Source: Candidatus Poribacteria bacterium (GTDB lineage Bacteria > Poribacteria > WGA-4E > PCPOR2b). Taken from it: DNA of 32,693 nt. The stretch's first letter is position 1; every line of letters begins with the position of its first letter. The stretch is taken from contig JAGWBT010000053.1 in assembly GCA_021295755.1 (NCBI GenBank), forward strand, positions 1 through 32,693. Reading direction: 5' to 3'. Below are positions 7,768 through 15,895 of the stretch, piece by piece. The position numbers and the translations under genes are program-made. The notes beneath the pieces were generated by a model that saw nothing but the letters and a program-made list of their open reading frames with translations, ran no database searches and was not told the origin of the DNA.

Positions 7768-8763
7768 ATGGCAAAACACTATAGAGTTGGTATTATCGGC
7801 TGTGGCAGAATTGCGGAAAGACATGCCAACGCCTACACAGCGATCGAGTCCACCGAACTTGTTGCAGTCGCAGAACCAGATCCGGAACGTCGACTCAAAT
7901 TCGATGAAACCTACGGTATCGCCGGTCTCTACGAAAATTATCGCGAGATGCTCGCAAATAAAGAGTTGGATATTATCAGCATCTGCACATGGCACCCATT
8001 TCATTGCGAAATGACGGTTGTCGCCGCTGAAAGCGGGGTACAAGCGATATTATGCGAAAAGCCGATGGCGCTTAATCTGCGCGAAGCGGATCAGATGTTG
8101 GAAGCATGCGAAACGACTGGAACAAAGCTGGTCATAGGACATCAACACCGCTTCGACCCGCAAGCGGTGAACGCAATAGAATTTGTCAAAGACAACGCTA
8201 TCGGTGAATTGCGGTCAATCTTCGGGCACTGCAGCAGCGATCTACTCAATAACGGCACCCATGTCGTTGACCTCATCCGCTACTTTGCCGACGATTCTCC
8301 GATCGGATGGGTCATGGGACAAATCGATCGCCCATCGGATAAGGTTAACTTTGGACATCGCGTTGAACATAACGCCATCGGGCAGTGGCAGTTTGAAAAC
8401 GGTGTATATGCAATACTCGCACAGGGTGAACTCGCGCCAAGCAGCTATGCATTCCAACTCTGTGGCACCGCCGGAATCATCAGTGTCAATGCTCCCGAAG
8501 GTCGGCAGCTGCAAGTCATCACCAAAAATGGTGAACTTGACGTTTCCCTTGAGAAGGTCAACCCCAAGCAGGCGGAGGTGGAGGAACTGATTGGGTGGCT
8601 GGAAGGGGGACCACCCCACCGATCACGTGGCGAAAGCGGCAGAGCAACGCTGGAAGTTCTCATGGCGATTATGGACTCGTCGCGCCTACGCCGCGCTATC
8701 TACCTGCCCCTCGAAACGCAGGAGTCGCCGCTAGAGCTGATGATCGAGTCGGAGCAGATCTGA
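7768..8763 (+). CDS. Gfo/Idh/MocA family oxidoreductase
   Basis: This 331-aa NAD(P)-dependent dehydrogenase has a Rossmann motif at the start (VGIIGCGRIAERHANAY, residues 7-23), the acidic end of strand 2 (VAVAEPD), CTWHPFH, and the catalytic LCEKPMALN motif (about 94-102). The C-terminal sheet domain begins after GHQHRFDP and includes NNGTHVVDLIRYF, where the H and D correspond to the usual catalytic HxxD pair. The length is normal. The ATG has a strong GGAGG site. The substrate is unknown; the family acts on sugars, inositols and related polyols. It lies 199 bases ahead of the PhyH-DAO operon on the same strand. Confidence 0.92.
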   Translation: MAKHYRVGIIGCGRIAERHANAYTAIESTELVAVAEPDPERRLKFDETYGIAGLYENYREMLANKELDIISICTWHPFHCEMTVVAAESGVQAILCEKPMALNLREADQMLEACETTGTKLVIGHQHRFDPQAVNAIEFVKDNAIGELRSIFGHCSSDLLNNGTHVVDLIRYFADDSPIGWVMGQIDRPSDKVNFGHRVEHNAIGQWQFENGVYAILAQGELAPSSYAFQLCGTAGIISVNAPEGRQLQVITKNGELDVSLEKVNPKQAEVEELIGWLEGGPPHRSRGESGRATLEVLMAIMDSSRLRRAIYLPLETQESPLELMIESEQI

Positions 8764-8906
8764 AACGCAACTCAATACAATTGAACTCAATACAGCGAGT
8801 ATTGTAGGTTGGGTTGAACGGTTGAAAATGCCTCTCTATCAAGCATAGTAGAGGTGTCACTTGTCAACACAACGTTCTTACAAATAACGAGAGTGAACCC
8901 CAACAT

Positions 8907-8946
8907 CCGTAACTAATGAACTAATAAACTAATGAACCGATGAACC
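8907..8946 (+). repeat. 8-bp tandem repeat, AATGAACT type, upstream of the PhyH gene
   Basis: Units are CCGTAACT, AATGAACT, AATAAACT, AATGAACC, GATGAACC. The array ends 16 bases before the start at 8963. The unit is shared with 1206-1241. The rest of the 199-bp gap holds GTAGGTTGGGTTGAACG at 8803-8819 and no gene. Confidence 0.8.
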
Positions 8947-8962
8947 AACACGGAGTGAGCCC

Positions 8963-9727
8963 ATGCTAACACCTGAACAACTTCAATTTTATAAAGATAA
9001 TGGCTACCTACTCGCCGAAGGAGTCTTCACTCCCGAAGAGATTGACGAATGCGTTCGCGAAACCGATGCGATGTTTGACCGTGTCCAGCAGGGCGGACGC
9101 CGACTTGAAGCCACATGGGGCGGCAAATGGCGAGAAGCCCAGATTCCGAAAGATGAACTTGGTAAGACGTCGGTGCTCAGTATCCACAACATGCAATACC
9201 ATTCCGCAGTTTTCACCAGAATGCTAGTCAATCCGAAGTTAGGTCAGATTGTCGCCGATTTGATTGGACCCAATGTGCAGCTGCACCACACGAAACTGCA
9301 CGTCAAGCCACCTGAAAAAGGATCCCCTTTTCCGATGCACCAAGACTATCACTACTTTCCATACGAAAACGACTCGATGATCGCAGCGGTAGTCTATCTT
9401 GAAGACGCAACAGTCGAAAGTGGCTGCCTGTGTGTCATGCCGGGCGTCCATAAACAGGGAGTCTTGCCGCACGAACCCGATGGACTTTACCTCTCACCAC
9501 AGAAATACCCCATCGAAAACGCAACACCGTGCGAAGGGAGTGCGGGCGATGTGCTGCTCTTTAGCTATCTGACCCCACACGGTTCATATCCAAATCGCAC
9601 CGATCATCCACGACGCATCGTCCTATTCCAATACTGCTCTGCCACCGATCAACGCCTCAAAGACGTGCACATCTCCCCCGGGCACGGGCTGATGGTGCAC
9701 GGCATCAACCCAACTCCGGATGCATAA
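8963..9727 (+). CDS. Phytanoyl-CoA dioxygenase (PhyH) family protein
   Basis: This 254-aa protein belongs to the Fe(II)/2-oxoglutarate oxygenases related to PhyH. The start, MLTPEQLQFYKDNGYLLAEGVF, is the family's typical opening. The iron ligands are visible as H126-x-D128 in FPMHQDYHYF and H206 in LTPHGSYPNRT. R218 in HPRRIVLFQY is placed to hold 2-oxoglutarate. YLEDATVESGCLCVMPGVHK is the conserved strand before the distal ligand. The protein should hydroxylate a small organic substrate; the sequence does not show which. The GGAG site lies upstream of ATG 8963. The flavoprotein gene starts 18 bases after the stop, so the two form an operon. Confidence 0.92.
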   Translation: MLTPEQLQFYKDNGYLLAEGVFTPEEIDECVRETDAMFDRVQQGGRRLEATWGGKWREAQIPKDELGKTSVLSIHNMQYHSAVFTRMLVNPKLGQIVADLIGPNVQLHHTKLHVKPPEKGSPFPMHQDYHYFPYENDSMIAAVVYLEDATVESGCLCVMPGVHKQGVLPHEPDGLYLSPQKYPIENATPCEGSAGDVLLFSYLTPHGSYPNRTDHPRRIVLFQYCSATDQRLKDVHISPGHGLMVHGINPTPDA

Positions 9728-9745
9728 GAAAAAGGAGAAATATCA

Positions 9746-10918
9746 ATGGTTAAAACAGCCGATGTAGTCATCATCGGAGGAGGTGCAATCGGCACAAGCC
9801 TTCTATATCATCTAACCGCTAAAGGCGTGCGAAACGTGGTACTCCTAGAAAAAGGGCTACTCTGTGCCGGCTCTACAGGCGATTCGGCGGCAATTATGCG
9901 TCAGCACTACTCCAACGAAGTCAGCATCCGTCTTGTCAAGAAGAGCCTCGAAATCTTCCAGCACTTTCCCGAAATGTTTGATGGAACGGAAGTCCTTCAC
10001 AACGTTGGTTGGTATTTCTTGGTCCCACCGGAGGCTGCCGATATTTTCCATGACAACATGGCACAACTGAAGCGGCTGGGCGTGCGGACATGGGAGGTCT
10101 CATTGGAAGACGCCGCCGAAGCACTACCGGGCTTAAATATGGAAGGCATCGGCTGCGTAGCTCACGAGCCTGATTCTGGCTATGTAGATCCCCACGGCAT
10201 GGTGAGTGCCTTCGCTGCCAAAGCCAAAAGCAATGGCGCGCACGTCTATCTCCAGACCCCAGCCCGTGACATCAAACTGAGTAATGGTCGCGTTTCCACC
10301 GTAGTCACAGATCAGGGTGAGATTAGCACACCCGTTGTCGTCAATGCTGCCGGACCTTGGGCAAAAGCGGTGGGACAGTGGGTAGGGTTAGACCTCCCTC
10401 TCGAAGTTACACGCGAATCAGAAGTCGTCGCTCGAATACCCGCGGATATACCGCCCATGCGCCATTCGGTTTCCAACATGGTAGACCGGACCTACTGGCG
10501 TCCTGAACGGCGTGGGATGCTCCTCATCGGTGTCGGCCACCCCAAAGAGAACGAACTGACGGACCCCGACCAATACTCACGCGACGTTTCCCGCGATTTC
10601 GTTGAGGATGTTTCCCGCCGCCTGAGCCACCGGTTGCCGGCAATGGAAGGGACAATGTTTGTCAAAGGATGGAGCGGTCTCTACACCGTTACTCCTGACT
10701 GGAACATGATCTTGGACAAAAGCCCCGATGTCGAGGGTTTCTACCTTGCCGTAGGCGGCAGTGGGCACTCCTTCAAGATCTCGCCAGCCATTGGGCTATG
10801 TATGGCGGAACTCATCGCAGACGGTGCCGCCAGCACGGTGGACATCACGCCATTGCGAGGGGGGCGTTTCACAGAGCAAACACACCTATCCTCCACCTAC
10901 GGCGGCAACCGTGCCTAA
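9746..10918 (+). CDS. FAD-dependent oxidoreductase, DAO / sarcosine oxidase-like
   Basis: This 390-aa flavoprotein of the D-amino-acid oxidase superfamily starts with VVIIGGGAIGTSLLYHL (residues 7-23), the dinucleotide-binding fold for FAD. The acidic residue at the end of strand 2 is in VVLLEKG, followed by GSTGDSAAIMRQHYS, typical of sarcosine/dimethylglycine oxidase beta-like enzymes. VVVNAAGPWA (about 192-201) and the C-terminal GFYLAVGGSGHSFKISPAIG are the usual second FAD-contacting segments. It probably oxidises a secondary or tertiary amine. The site AAGGAG lies just upstream. It is the second gene of the PhyH operon, which suggests that the dioxygenase and the oxidase act on one N-methylated or related compound. 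That link is inference. Confidence 0.92.
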   Translation: MVKTADVVIIGGGAIGTSLLYHLTAKGVRNVVLLEKGLLCAGSTGDSAAIMRQHYSNEVSIRLVKKSLEIFQHFPEMFDGTEVLHNVGWYFLVPPEAADIFHDNMAQLKRLGVRTWEVSLEDAAEALPGLNMEGIGCVAHEPDSGYVDPHGMVSAFAAKAKSNGAHVYLQTPARDIKLSNGRVSTVVTDQGEISTPVVVNAAGPWAKAVGQWVGLDLPLEVTRESEVVARIPADIPPMRHSVSNMVDRTYWRPERRGMLLIGVGHPKENELTDPDQYSRDVSRDFVEDVSRRLSHRLPAMEGTMFVKGWSGLYTVTPDWNMILDKSPDVEGFYLAVGGSGHSFKISPAIGLCMAELIADGAASTVDITPLRGGRFTEQTHLSSTYGGNRA

Positions 10919-10947
10919 CGACCATCTCTTCCGATCCAGTTTTGCCT

Positions 10948-10961
10948 CCCGATCTATCGGG
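10948..10961 (+). repeat. Palindrome CCCGAT-CT-ATCGGG
   Basis: A perfect 6-bp inverted repeat lies 29 bases after the flavoprotein stop and is followed by GCGGGGCG. It has no T-tract. A similar GC-rich element is at 12106-12140. It may be a dispersed repeat or a transcript-end hairpin. Confidence 0.5.
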
Positions 10962-11043
10962 GCGGGGCGATATGCGTATTATGTTTTTCAGCAAATATCC
11001 ACTTTGGCTAAACTTGAAGTGTTAGAAAACGAGGGAGAAGCGA

Positions 11044-11256
11044 ATGAATACAATAGATACTTTCAAAATAGATAAGGGTGCCCTATCGGTCATATCACTT
11101 TCTGAAGAATCAGACGACAAAGAATATTGGTACGCTAAAACGCCACAGGAACGCCTGGAAGCCGTTGAATTAATGCGGCAGATTAACTATGGCTACGATC
11201 CGACTACCATCCGACTTCAAAGAGTGCTTGAGGTTACTCAACTCACATCAAGTTAA
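11044..11256 (+). CDS. Small protein paired with a nucleotidyltransferase
   Basis: This 70-aa protein contains DDKEYWYAKTPQERLEAVELMRQINYGYDP and RLQRVLEV. It is a small helical protein of a kind often found directly ahead of minimal nucleotidyltransferases. The site GGGAGAAGCGA lies before ATG 11044. Its last 68 bases overlap the start of the nucleotidyltransferase frame at 11189, which points to translational coupling. It may be the partner or regulator of that gene, as in MNT-type toxin-antitoxin modules. The role is inferred from context only. Confidence 0.7.
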   Translation: MNTIDTFKIDKGALSVISLSEESDDKEYWYAKTPQERLEAVELMRQINYGYDPTTIRLQRVLEVTQLTSS

Positions 11257-11639
11257 ATATCTGCTTATCGGTGGATACGCCGTTGGTTATCATGGCTACT
11301 CCCGTGCAACCGGCGATATGGACTTATGGGTGGCAATCCATCAAAATAATGCCGAAAAATTGGTGGATGCCTTGAAAGAATTTGGATTTAATACGCCTCA
11401 GTTATCAGCCAATCTCTTTTTGACAGGGAACCAAGTTATCCGAATCGGTGTTCCTCCGATGCGGATCGAGCTTCTGACAACAATATCAGGTGTCAGTTTT
11501 GATCGCTGCTATTCAGAGCGAATTGTTGATGTTATAGACGATGTCGAGGTTCATATTATCAACCGGGAACACTTGAAACAAAACAAGCAAGCGAGTGAGT
11601 GGAAGGTATAAGGATTTGGATGATTTACAGCATCTTTGA
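11189..11639 (+). pseudogene. Minimal nucleotidyltransferase, C-terminus frameshifted by a 4-bp duplication
   Basis: From ATG 11189 the frame gives FKECLRLLNSHQVKYLLIGGYAVGYHGY, then RATGDMDLWV, the GG(x)AV...HG...DxD signature of MNT-type nucleotidyltransferases. RIELLTTISGVSFDRCY and VHIINREHLKQNKQAS follow. Family members end 'KxxxxGRxKDLxDLxxL'. Here the sequence GAGTGAGT (11593-11600) appears to be a duplicated GAGT that shifts the frame, so the present frame ends early at 11611 (140 aa). Removing one copy gives ASGRYKDLDDLQHL and a stop at 11637-11639. The catalytic region is intact and only the last helix is lost, so some function could remain. The start overlaps the preceding small gene. 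Confidence 0.7.
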
Positions 11640-11706
11640 AAACTTAATTGAGAAGTGTACATAAGTAGATAATGGGTTCGCTCATATCAAAAGAAAGGCC
11701 AGACCA

Positions 11707-11728
11707 GCTCAGAGAAACTGAGTTTTTT
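11707..11728 (+). terminator. Intrinsic terminator after the nucleotidyltransferase gene
   Basis: A perfect 5-bp stem, CTCAG-AGAAA-CTGAG (11708-11722), extended by a G-T pair, is followed by six T residues (11723-11728). It closes the two-gene unit at 11044-11639. Confidence 0.75.
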
Positions 11729-11771
11729 CTTGAAAACTTGGTTTCTTTACACGATTTGTTCACATGAGGGT

Positions 11772-11807
11772 CCGTGTCATCTGAATCATCTGTTTAATCC
11801 GTGATTA
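11772..11807 (+). repeat. 9-bp tandem repeat
   Basis: Four degenerate 9-bp units occur: CCGTGTCAT, CTGAATCAT, CTGTTTAAT, CCGTGATTA. They lie 57 bases ahead of the start at 11865. Confidence 0.55.
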
Positions 11808-11864
11808 AGACAACAGTCATGCACACCCCTCAATTAATGTCGTCTATGAAAAGGAAAAAGAGAA

Positions 11865-12065
11865 ATGTCAAGTATTACAAAAATTCAGCAAGCGATTCTG
11901 TCTCTTCCTGAAGCCGATTACCTTCAATTGAGGCATTGGTTTAATGAATTAGACTGGGAAAAGTGGGATCGGCAGATTGAAGCGGATTCAGAAAGTGGAA
12001 AATTGGATTTCCTGATCGCCGATGCCTTTGAAGCGACAAAAAAGGGTACGCTTAAGGAACTCTAA
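11865..12065 (+). CDS. Antitoxin-like small protein, no toxin gene next to it
   Basis: This 66-aa protein reads ITKIQQAILSLPEADYLQLRHW, then FNELDWEKWDRQIEADSESG, then KLDFLIADAFEATKKGTLKEL. It matches the short helical antitoxin-like proteins, often found ahead of ParE/RelE toxins, with the pattern 'IExAIxxLPxxEYxxLRxWL...DWxxWDxQIExDSxSGKLDFLxxEA...GxLREL'. The site AGGAAAAAGAG precedes the ATG. The next 187 bases, where the toxin should be, hold no ParE-like frame on either strand that I can recognise. It therefore looks like an orphan antitoxin. Confidence 0.65.
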   Translation: MSSITKIQQAILSLPEADYLQLRHWFNELDWEKWDRQIEADSESGKLDFLIADAFEATKKGTLKEL

Positions 12066-12097
12066 AAGAAAATGTAAAGCACGAAAATAATTCGCAG

Positions 12098-12148
12098 GTG
12101 CTTGCAGCCCGACTTATCGGAGGGCGGAACTTCCCCGCCCGTGCTTGC
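12098..12148 (+). repeat. GC-rich hairpin element flanked by GTGCTTGC direct repeats
   Basis: The hairpin GGGCGG-AACTTCC-CCGCCC (12122-12140) is preceded by CCCGACTTATCGG. The whole is bounded by two perfect 8-bp copies of GTGCTTGC (12098-12105 and 12141-12148). It resembles the palindrome at 10948-10961. It lies between the orphan antitoxin and the two-gene unit at 12253. Confidence 0.6.
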
Positions 12149-12252
12149 TAGTATGAGTTGGATGAACTGACTCGTACCAAGTTTTTGTTGCATGATTTCT
12201 TAACATAAATCTTATGGAAAATAGATTGTCAACTCACTAGAAAGTTTCAAAT

Positions 12253-12909
12253 TTGAATCGTACAAGTAACGAAGGCGTAACGCTTTCGGCGGAGCAGCAG
12301 ACAGTCTTTAACTGGCTCAACGACGAACTGGAGCTGCCGGTGTATGCAGAGGCATACAAAGGCGCATTAAATCTCCTAGACAAAAAATCCCCGGGCTACA
12401 TTACATTTGTTTCCCACGCAGGCAGAGATTTGATGAATGGTCTTGCTCGGTTGGGGATCGAACGCGAACAGGTTCAATACGCGAATCGCTTGGATGAGCT
12501 ACAGAACCATTGGGAAGATGAGTGGGGAACAGCAGGAGTTGATAAAATAGATAACCCTGAAAACGGTCATTTAATCCCTTATGAAGTTTGTGAACAAATA
12601 CAAGGCCTGATTGATGAACACAGAGCAGGGCGTCTCCGACCCTCAGAGGCAGCAATCCTTTTCTTTAGTAACTTTTTGGATTATGCCTACGCAGAGGAAA
12701 TCCCCCGGAATCTTTTGACGGAATGGCTGAACACAAGAGAATGGTTTATGGGACATGCCCATCTACGCGATAGCGCGTTTGAAATGGATGCGTCAACTGA
12801 AGTGGAAAGGCATTTTCAGACACTTGATGATTTGCTGTACAACGCTGCAAGCAGTGAACTTGAGCGGATAAGGAGTCTCCATGAAATCTTGGAAGAAACC
12901 AACGAATGA
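12253..12909 (+). CDS. Helical protein of unknown function, first gene of a coupled pair
   Basis: This 218-aa protein has no signal peptide or membrane segment and appears entirely helical. Visible features are PGYITFVSHAGRDLMNGLARLG (47-68), RLDELQNHW (79-87, an R-x6-H spacing), REWFMGHAHLRD (162-173, R-x5-H) and a C-terminal helical pair (ERHFQTLDDLLYNAASSELERI). R-x4-6-H spacing is the catalytic signature of HEPN ribonucleases, but two such matches in a helical protein may be chance. TTG 12253 is the first possible start, because an in-frame TAG lies at 12238-12240. The 3' end overlaps the next gene by 29 bases. I do not recognise a characterised function. A role as small effector or partner of the 981-aa protein is a hypothesis. 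Confidence 0.75.
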   Translation: MNRTSNEGVTLSAEQQTVFNWLNDELELPVYAEAYKGALNLLDKKSPGYITFVSHAGRDLMNGLARLGIEREQVQYANRLDELQNHWEDEWGTAGVDKIDNPENGHLIPYEVCEQIQGLIDEHRAGRLRPSEAAILFFSNFLDYAYAEEIPRNLLTEWLNTREWFMGHAHLRDSAFEMDASTEVERHFQTLDDLLYNAASSELERIRSLHEILEETNE

Positions 12910-15826
12910 AATGATAGATGAGACCCTGAAACTCGTCAAAAAGGGAACCGGCCGTCGATATTTTTTCTCTCGATTGAAAAACCCACTGTGGATACAACCG
13001 CTTGTTGAACGAGGCTATTTTCAGTCACCTCCAAATATTAGATACTTTGATGATGATTATATTCAATTTCCTTCATGGCCCCAACTTCAATACCTCAAGA
13101 ATATATCCCGTGATGTGCCCGATGAAGTTATTAATCTGATATTGGATCTCCCCAAAGTCGATAATCCAAGCGTCTATAATGAGATTTTGGAAATTGCACT
13201 CCAGCTTCACGGTGAACAGTCCGTGAAACTAAAGCCCAAAATACTTGAATCAATAGATATAGACCACCAGTTCTTGCCGCATAGATACGGGGATTTATTA
13301 GCCCACTGGACCGCGGAGAATCAAACATCGGCCGCATTGGAACTTTCAAAAATACTAATTGAATTTGCACCCGACATTCAATCAAAGGCCAAGGAAAAAC
13401 GTCGAAGAAAGAATCCGACAAACTTTGGTACGTTCTACGAGACATCACTTGAACCATCACCCCGGATTGGCATCTTGGAATACAGTGAGATAATGTCCAA
13501 AGGAGTCCGTCCCCTTGCTGAAAAGGAGCCTTACCAAGTTGCCCGCCTCCTTATTGATGCCACAGCGAATGTGATTCGTTTACGAACGCATCGGCAGGAT
13601 TTTAATCAAGGGGTAGACAACTCCGAGGCATGGTGTGAGCGGCTTCAAGGATTGGATGCCGGCTACGAAGATCCCGATAAAACGCTCGTGTATACCCTGA
13701 CCTTTGCTTGTGAGCAGGTTTACAAAAAATCTCCTGATTCGGTTGTGGCTTTGGACAAAGTTCTGCGGAATCAACAGTGGGAAATTTTCAAACGCTTGCG
13801 CCAGCACCTATATGCCCAATACCCAAACGAACAAACCAAATCGTGGATTCGGGAATCAATTCTAGGGCATGAAGGTTACGATCGGCGGGAACATCATTAC
13901 GAATTCCAGCGGATGATACGGAGAGCCTGTGAGTACTTTGGCACCTCATTACTTACTGAAGCGGAGCGTGTGCCAATCTTTGATGCCATCCGGAGCGGTC
14001 CATCGAAAGCCAATTATCAAGCATGGCTGGGTAAGGAATTCACCGAGGAGAGGTTTCAGCAATTTCAACGCGCTTTCCATGGAAAGCAATCCAAACCCTT
14101 TGAACCTCTACTATTTGGTGAATATGCAACCTACTTTCGAGAGTTGGAAGATAAAACCACCGATCCAATTTCTGATGAGGATTATCCACCAGTTGAAACA
14201 ATGGGCGGAGCTGTGTCTAATCGTAGTCCACTCTCACTTGAAGACCTTGAAAAACTCACAGATGAGGAATTACTCGCTGCCATAAAAGAATGGGAGAAAC
14301 AAGGTGGGCATGTAGATTTCGCTATTGAAGGTCTCGCCAATACATTTCAAACCTTTTTCAAAGAGACGATTATCCCGTCTGCTAGTAGACTCCGGTTCTG
14401 GCTGGATAATCTCAAAGGGATGCACCCTATATACGTGCGGGCGATGATTGAGGGAATGCGGTTGCGCGTGAAGGGAAAGAACTTTGACAACCTGAACGAG
14501 TGCTTGACATCTAGTGAGTGGACACTTTCACATACAAATCAAGACAAATATAGAATTGACGACGAATCTCGAGAGAATCGTGAATGGTATAGTTTACGAG
14601 AAATAGTCCTAGGCTTTATCAATACATGTCTGGAAAAGGAGGTGAACGTACCGGTTGAAGCTCGGGAGCGACTTGCCAAGCTTCTAAAAATGCTTTGCAC
14701 ACAATACGATCGGCATTTGGATCAGCAGGAGGAAGACCTTTTGAACCGAAACGACCTAATTGATGAAGCTATCAACAATACGCGGGGGCGGGCACTAGAG
14801 GCACTGCTCCAATTCGGTTTCTGGTTACGGCGGCACGATTCGGATTCCGAAGTCTCCGAGGTAACGATGATTCTTGAAAAACGCTTCGTCCCGGAAGTTG
14901 AGCGTCCTTTGACGTTGCCGGAATATGCTATTCTAGGTAGAGACTATCGTGCGATTTTTAGTCTCAATAAGGTATGGGCAATAAAGCATAAATCAGACCT
15001 TTTCCCACAGGACAAGTTGCCTGCATGGCTAGCAGCTTTTAGCAGTTTTTTACACTATAATCCCCCTTTCGAGCGCATCTGTGAAATCTTTCAAGACGAC
15101 TTCGATTTTGCGCTGCAATATCTAGCTGACTCAAAAAAACGAGATACTTCCGATGAAAAACAGACGAATATTTTTGGGCGTCACCTGAAGCAAAATAGTC
15201 CCGAGGAAAAACTTGCAGAGGGACTCGGTCGTCACCTGTTCACCTACTATTTGTGGGGGATATATCCACTCAGAGAATCGGTAGAGAACAACGAGCAATG
15301 TTCCCTGCTTGAACGATATTACCAAGCGACTGATAACAACCGAGATCGCTGGGCGAATTTGTTCAACTATGTTGGTCGTATCTTGCGGAGTACAAGTGAG
15401 CAGCTGGATAAGGACCTGAAAGATAGAACCATTGCCTTCTTTGATTGGCGTCTTGAAGTGGGTGAACCAAGGGAACTTCAACACTTCACCTTCTGGCTGA
15501 AAGCCAAGTGCCTAGATGCTGAGTGGCGGTTGGATGCCTACTCCAAGGTTCTGGATGTCTGCAAGGTAGAAGGTGTCTCAATCGCTATGCAGGTGGAAAC
15601 TTTGTGTGAACTACTCCCAAACCACACCGCGAAGGTGCTTGAATGCTTCGCCAAGCTGACCGATAGAAGTGGCGATAACAATATCTACATTCGGACGGAG
15701 GAAGCAAAAACCATACTAAGGGCAGGCTTCAAAAGCAGTGACGAAAGCGTGCGTCAGAATGCAGAACGCGCCCACGAAAACCTACTCCGTGAGAGCAGAT
15801 TTGATTTATTAGATCTGGACGATTGA
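12881..15826 (+). CDS. Large helical-solenoid protein of unknown function, second gene of a coupled pair
   Basis: This 981-aa protein has no P-loop, signal peptide or membrane segment. It reads as a long alpha-helical solenoid throughout. Notable segments are YFFSRLKNPLWIQPLVERGYF near the N-terminus, NTRGRALEALLQFGFWLRR (about 634-652), PLTLPEYAILGRDYRAI, and a C-terminal part with RWANLFNYVGRILRS and FFDWRLEVGEPRELQHFTFWL. These last segments recall the C-terminal helical sensor-like region of large STAND NTPases of the AVAST/Avs type, but the NTPase and effector domains are absent. That resemblance is from memory and unchecked. The strong site AAGGAG (about 12868-12873) fixes the start inside the upstream gene, which implies translational coupling. 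The pair lies in an accessory island with toxin-antitoxin remnants. Confidence 0.8.
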   Translation: MKSWKKPTNEMIDETLKLVKKGTGRRYFFSRLKNPLWIQPLVERGYFQSPPNIRYFDDDYIQFPSWPQLQYLKNISRDVPDEVINLILDLPKVDNPSVYNEILEIALQLHGEQSVKLKPKILESIDIDHQFLPHRYGDLLAHWTAENQTSAALELSKILIEFAPDIQSKAKEKRRRKNPTNFGTFYETSLEPSPRIGILEYSEIMSKGVRPLAEKEPYQVARLLIDATANVIRLRTHRQDFNQGVDNSEAWCERLQGLDAGYEDPDKTLVYTLTFACEQVYKKSPDSVVALDKVLRNQQWEIFKRLRQHLYAQYPNEQTKSWIRESILGHEGYDRREHHYEFQRMIRRACEYFGTSLLTEAERVPIFDAIRSGPSKANYQAWLGKEFTEERFQQFQRAFHGKQSKPFEPLLFGEYATYFRELEDKTTDPISDEDYPPVETMGGAVSNRSPLSLEDLEKLTDEELLAAIKEWEKQGGHVDFAIEGLANTFQTFFKETIIPSASRLRFWLDNLKGMHPIYVRAMIEGMRLRVKGKNFDNLNECLTSSEWTLSHTNQDKYRIDDESRENREWYSLREIVLGFINTCLEKEVNVPVEARERLAKLLKMLCTQYDRHLDQQEEDLLNRNDLIDEAINNTRGRALEALLQFGFWLRRHDSDSEVSEVTMILEKRFVPEVERPLTLPEYAILGRDYRAIFSLNKVWAIKHKSDLFPQDKLPAWLAAFSSFLHYNPPFERICEIFQDDFDFALQYLADSKKRDTSDEKQTNIFGRHLKQNSPEEKLAEGLGRHLFTYYLWGIYPLRESVENNEQCSLLERYYQATDNNRDRWANLFNYVGRILRSTSEQLDKDLKDRTIAFFDWRLEVGEPRELQHFTFWLKAKCLDAEWRLDAYSKVLDVCKVEGVSIAMQVETLCELLPNHTAKVLECFAKLTDRSGDNNIYIRTEEAKTILRAGFKSSDESVRQNAERAHENLLRESRFDLLDLDD

Positions 15827-15895
15827 GGATGCCCTACAAAAGACGACTGAATATCTGGACAGACTGAATAAGCAAAGCCACTCCACTAGCCTAAC

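Noticed and set aside
12401-12997. Minus-strand frames over the start of the two-gene unit
   Set aside because: They overlap two coherent plus-strand genes with a clear coupled start, have no ribosome-binding site and show no family resemblance.
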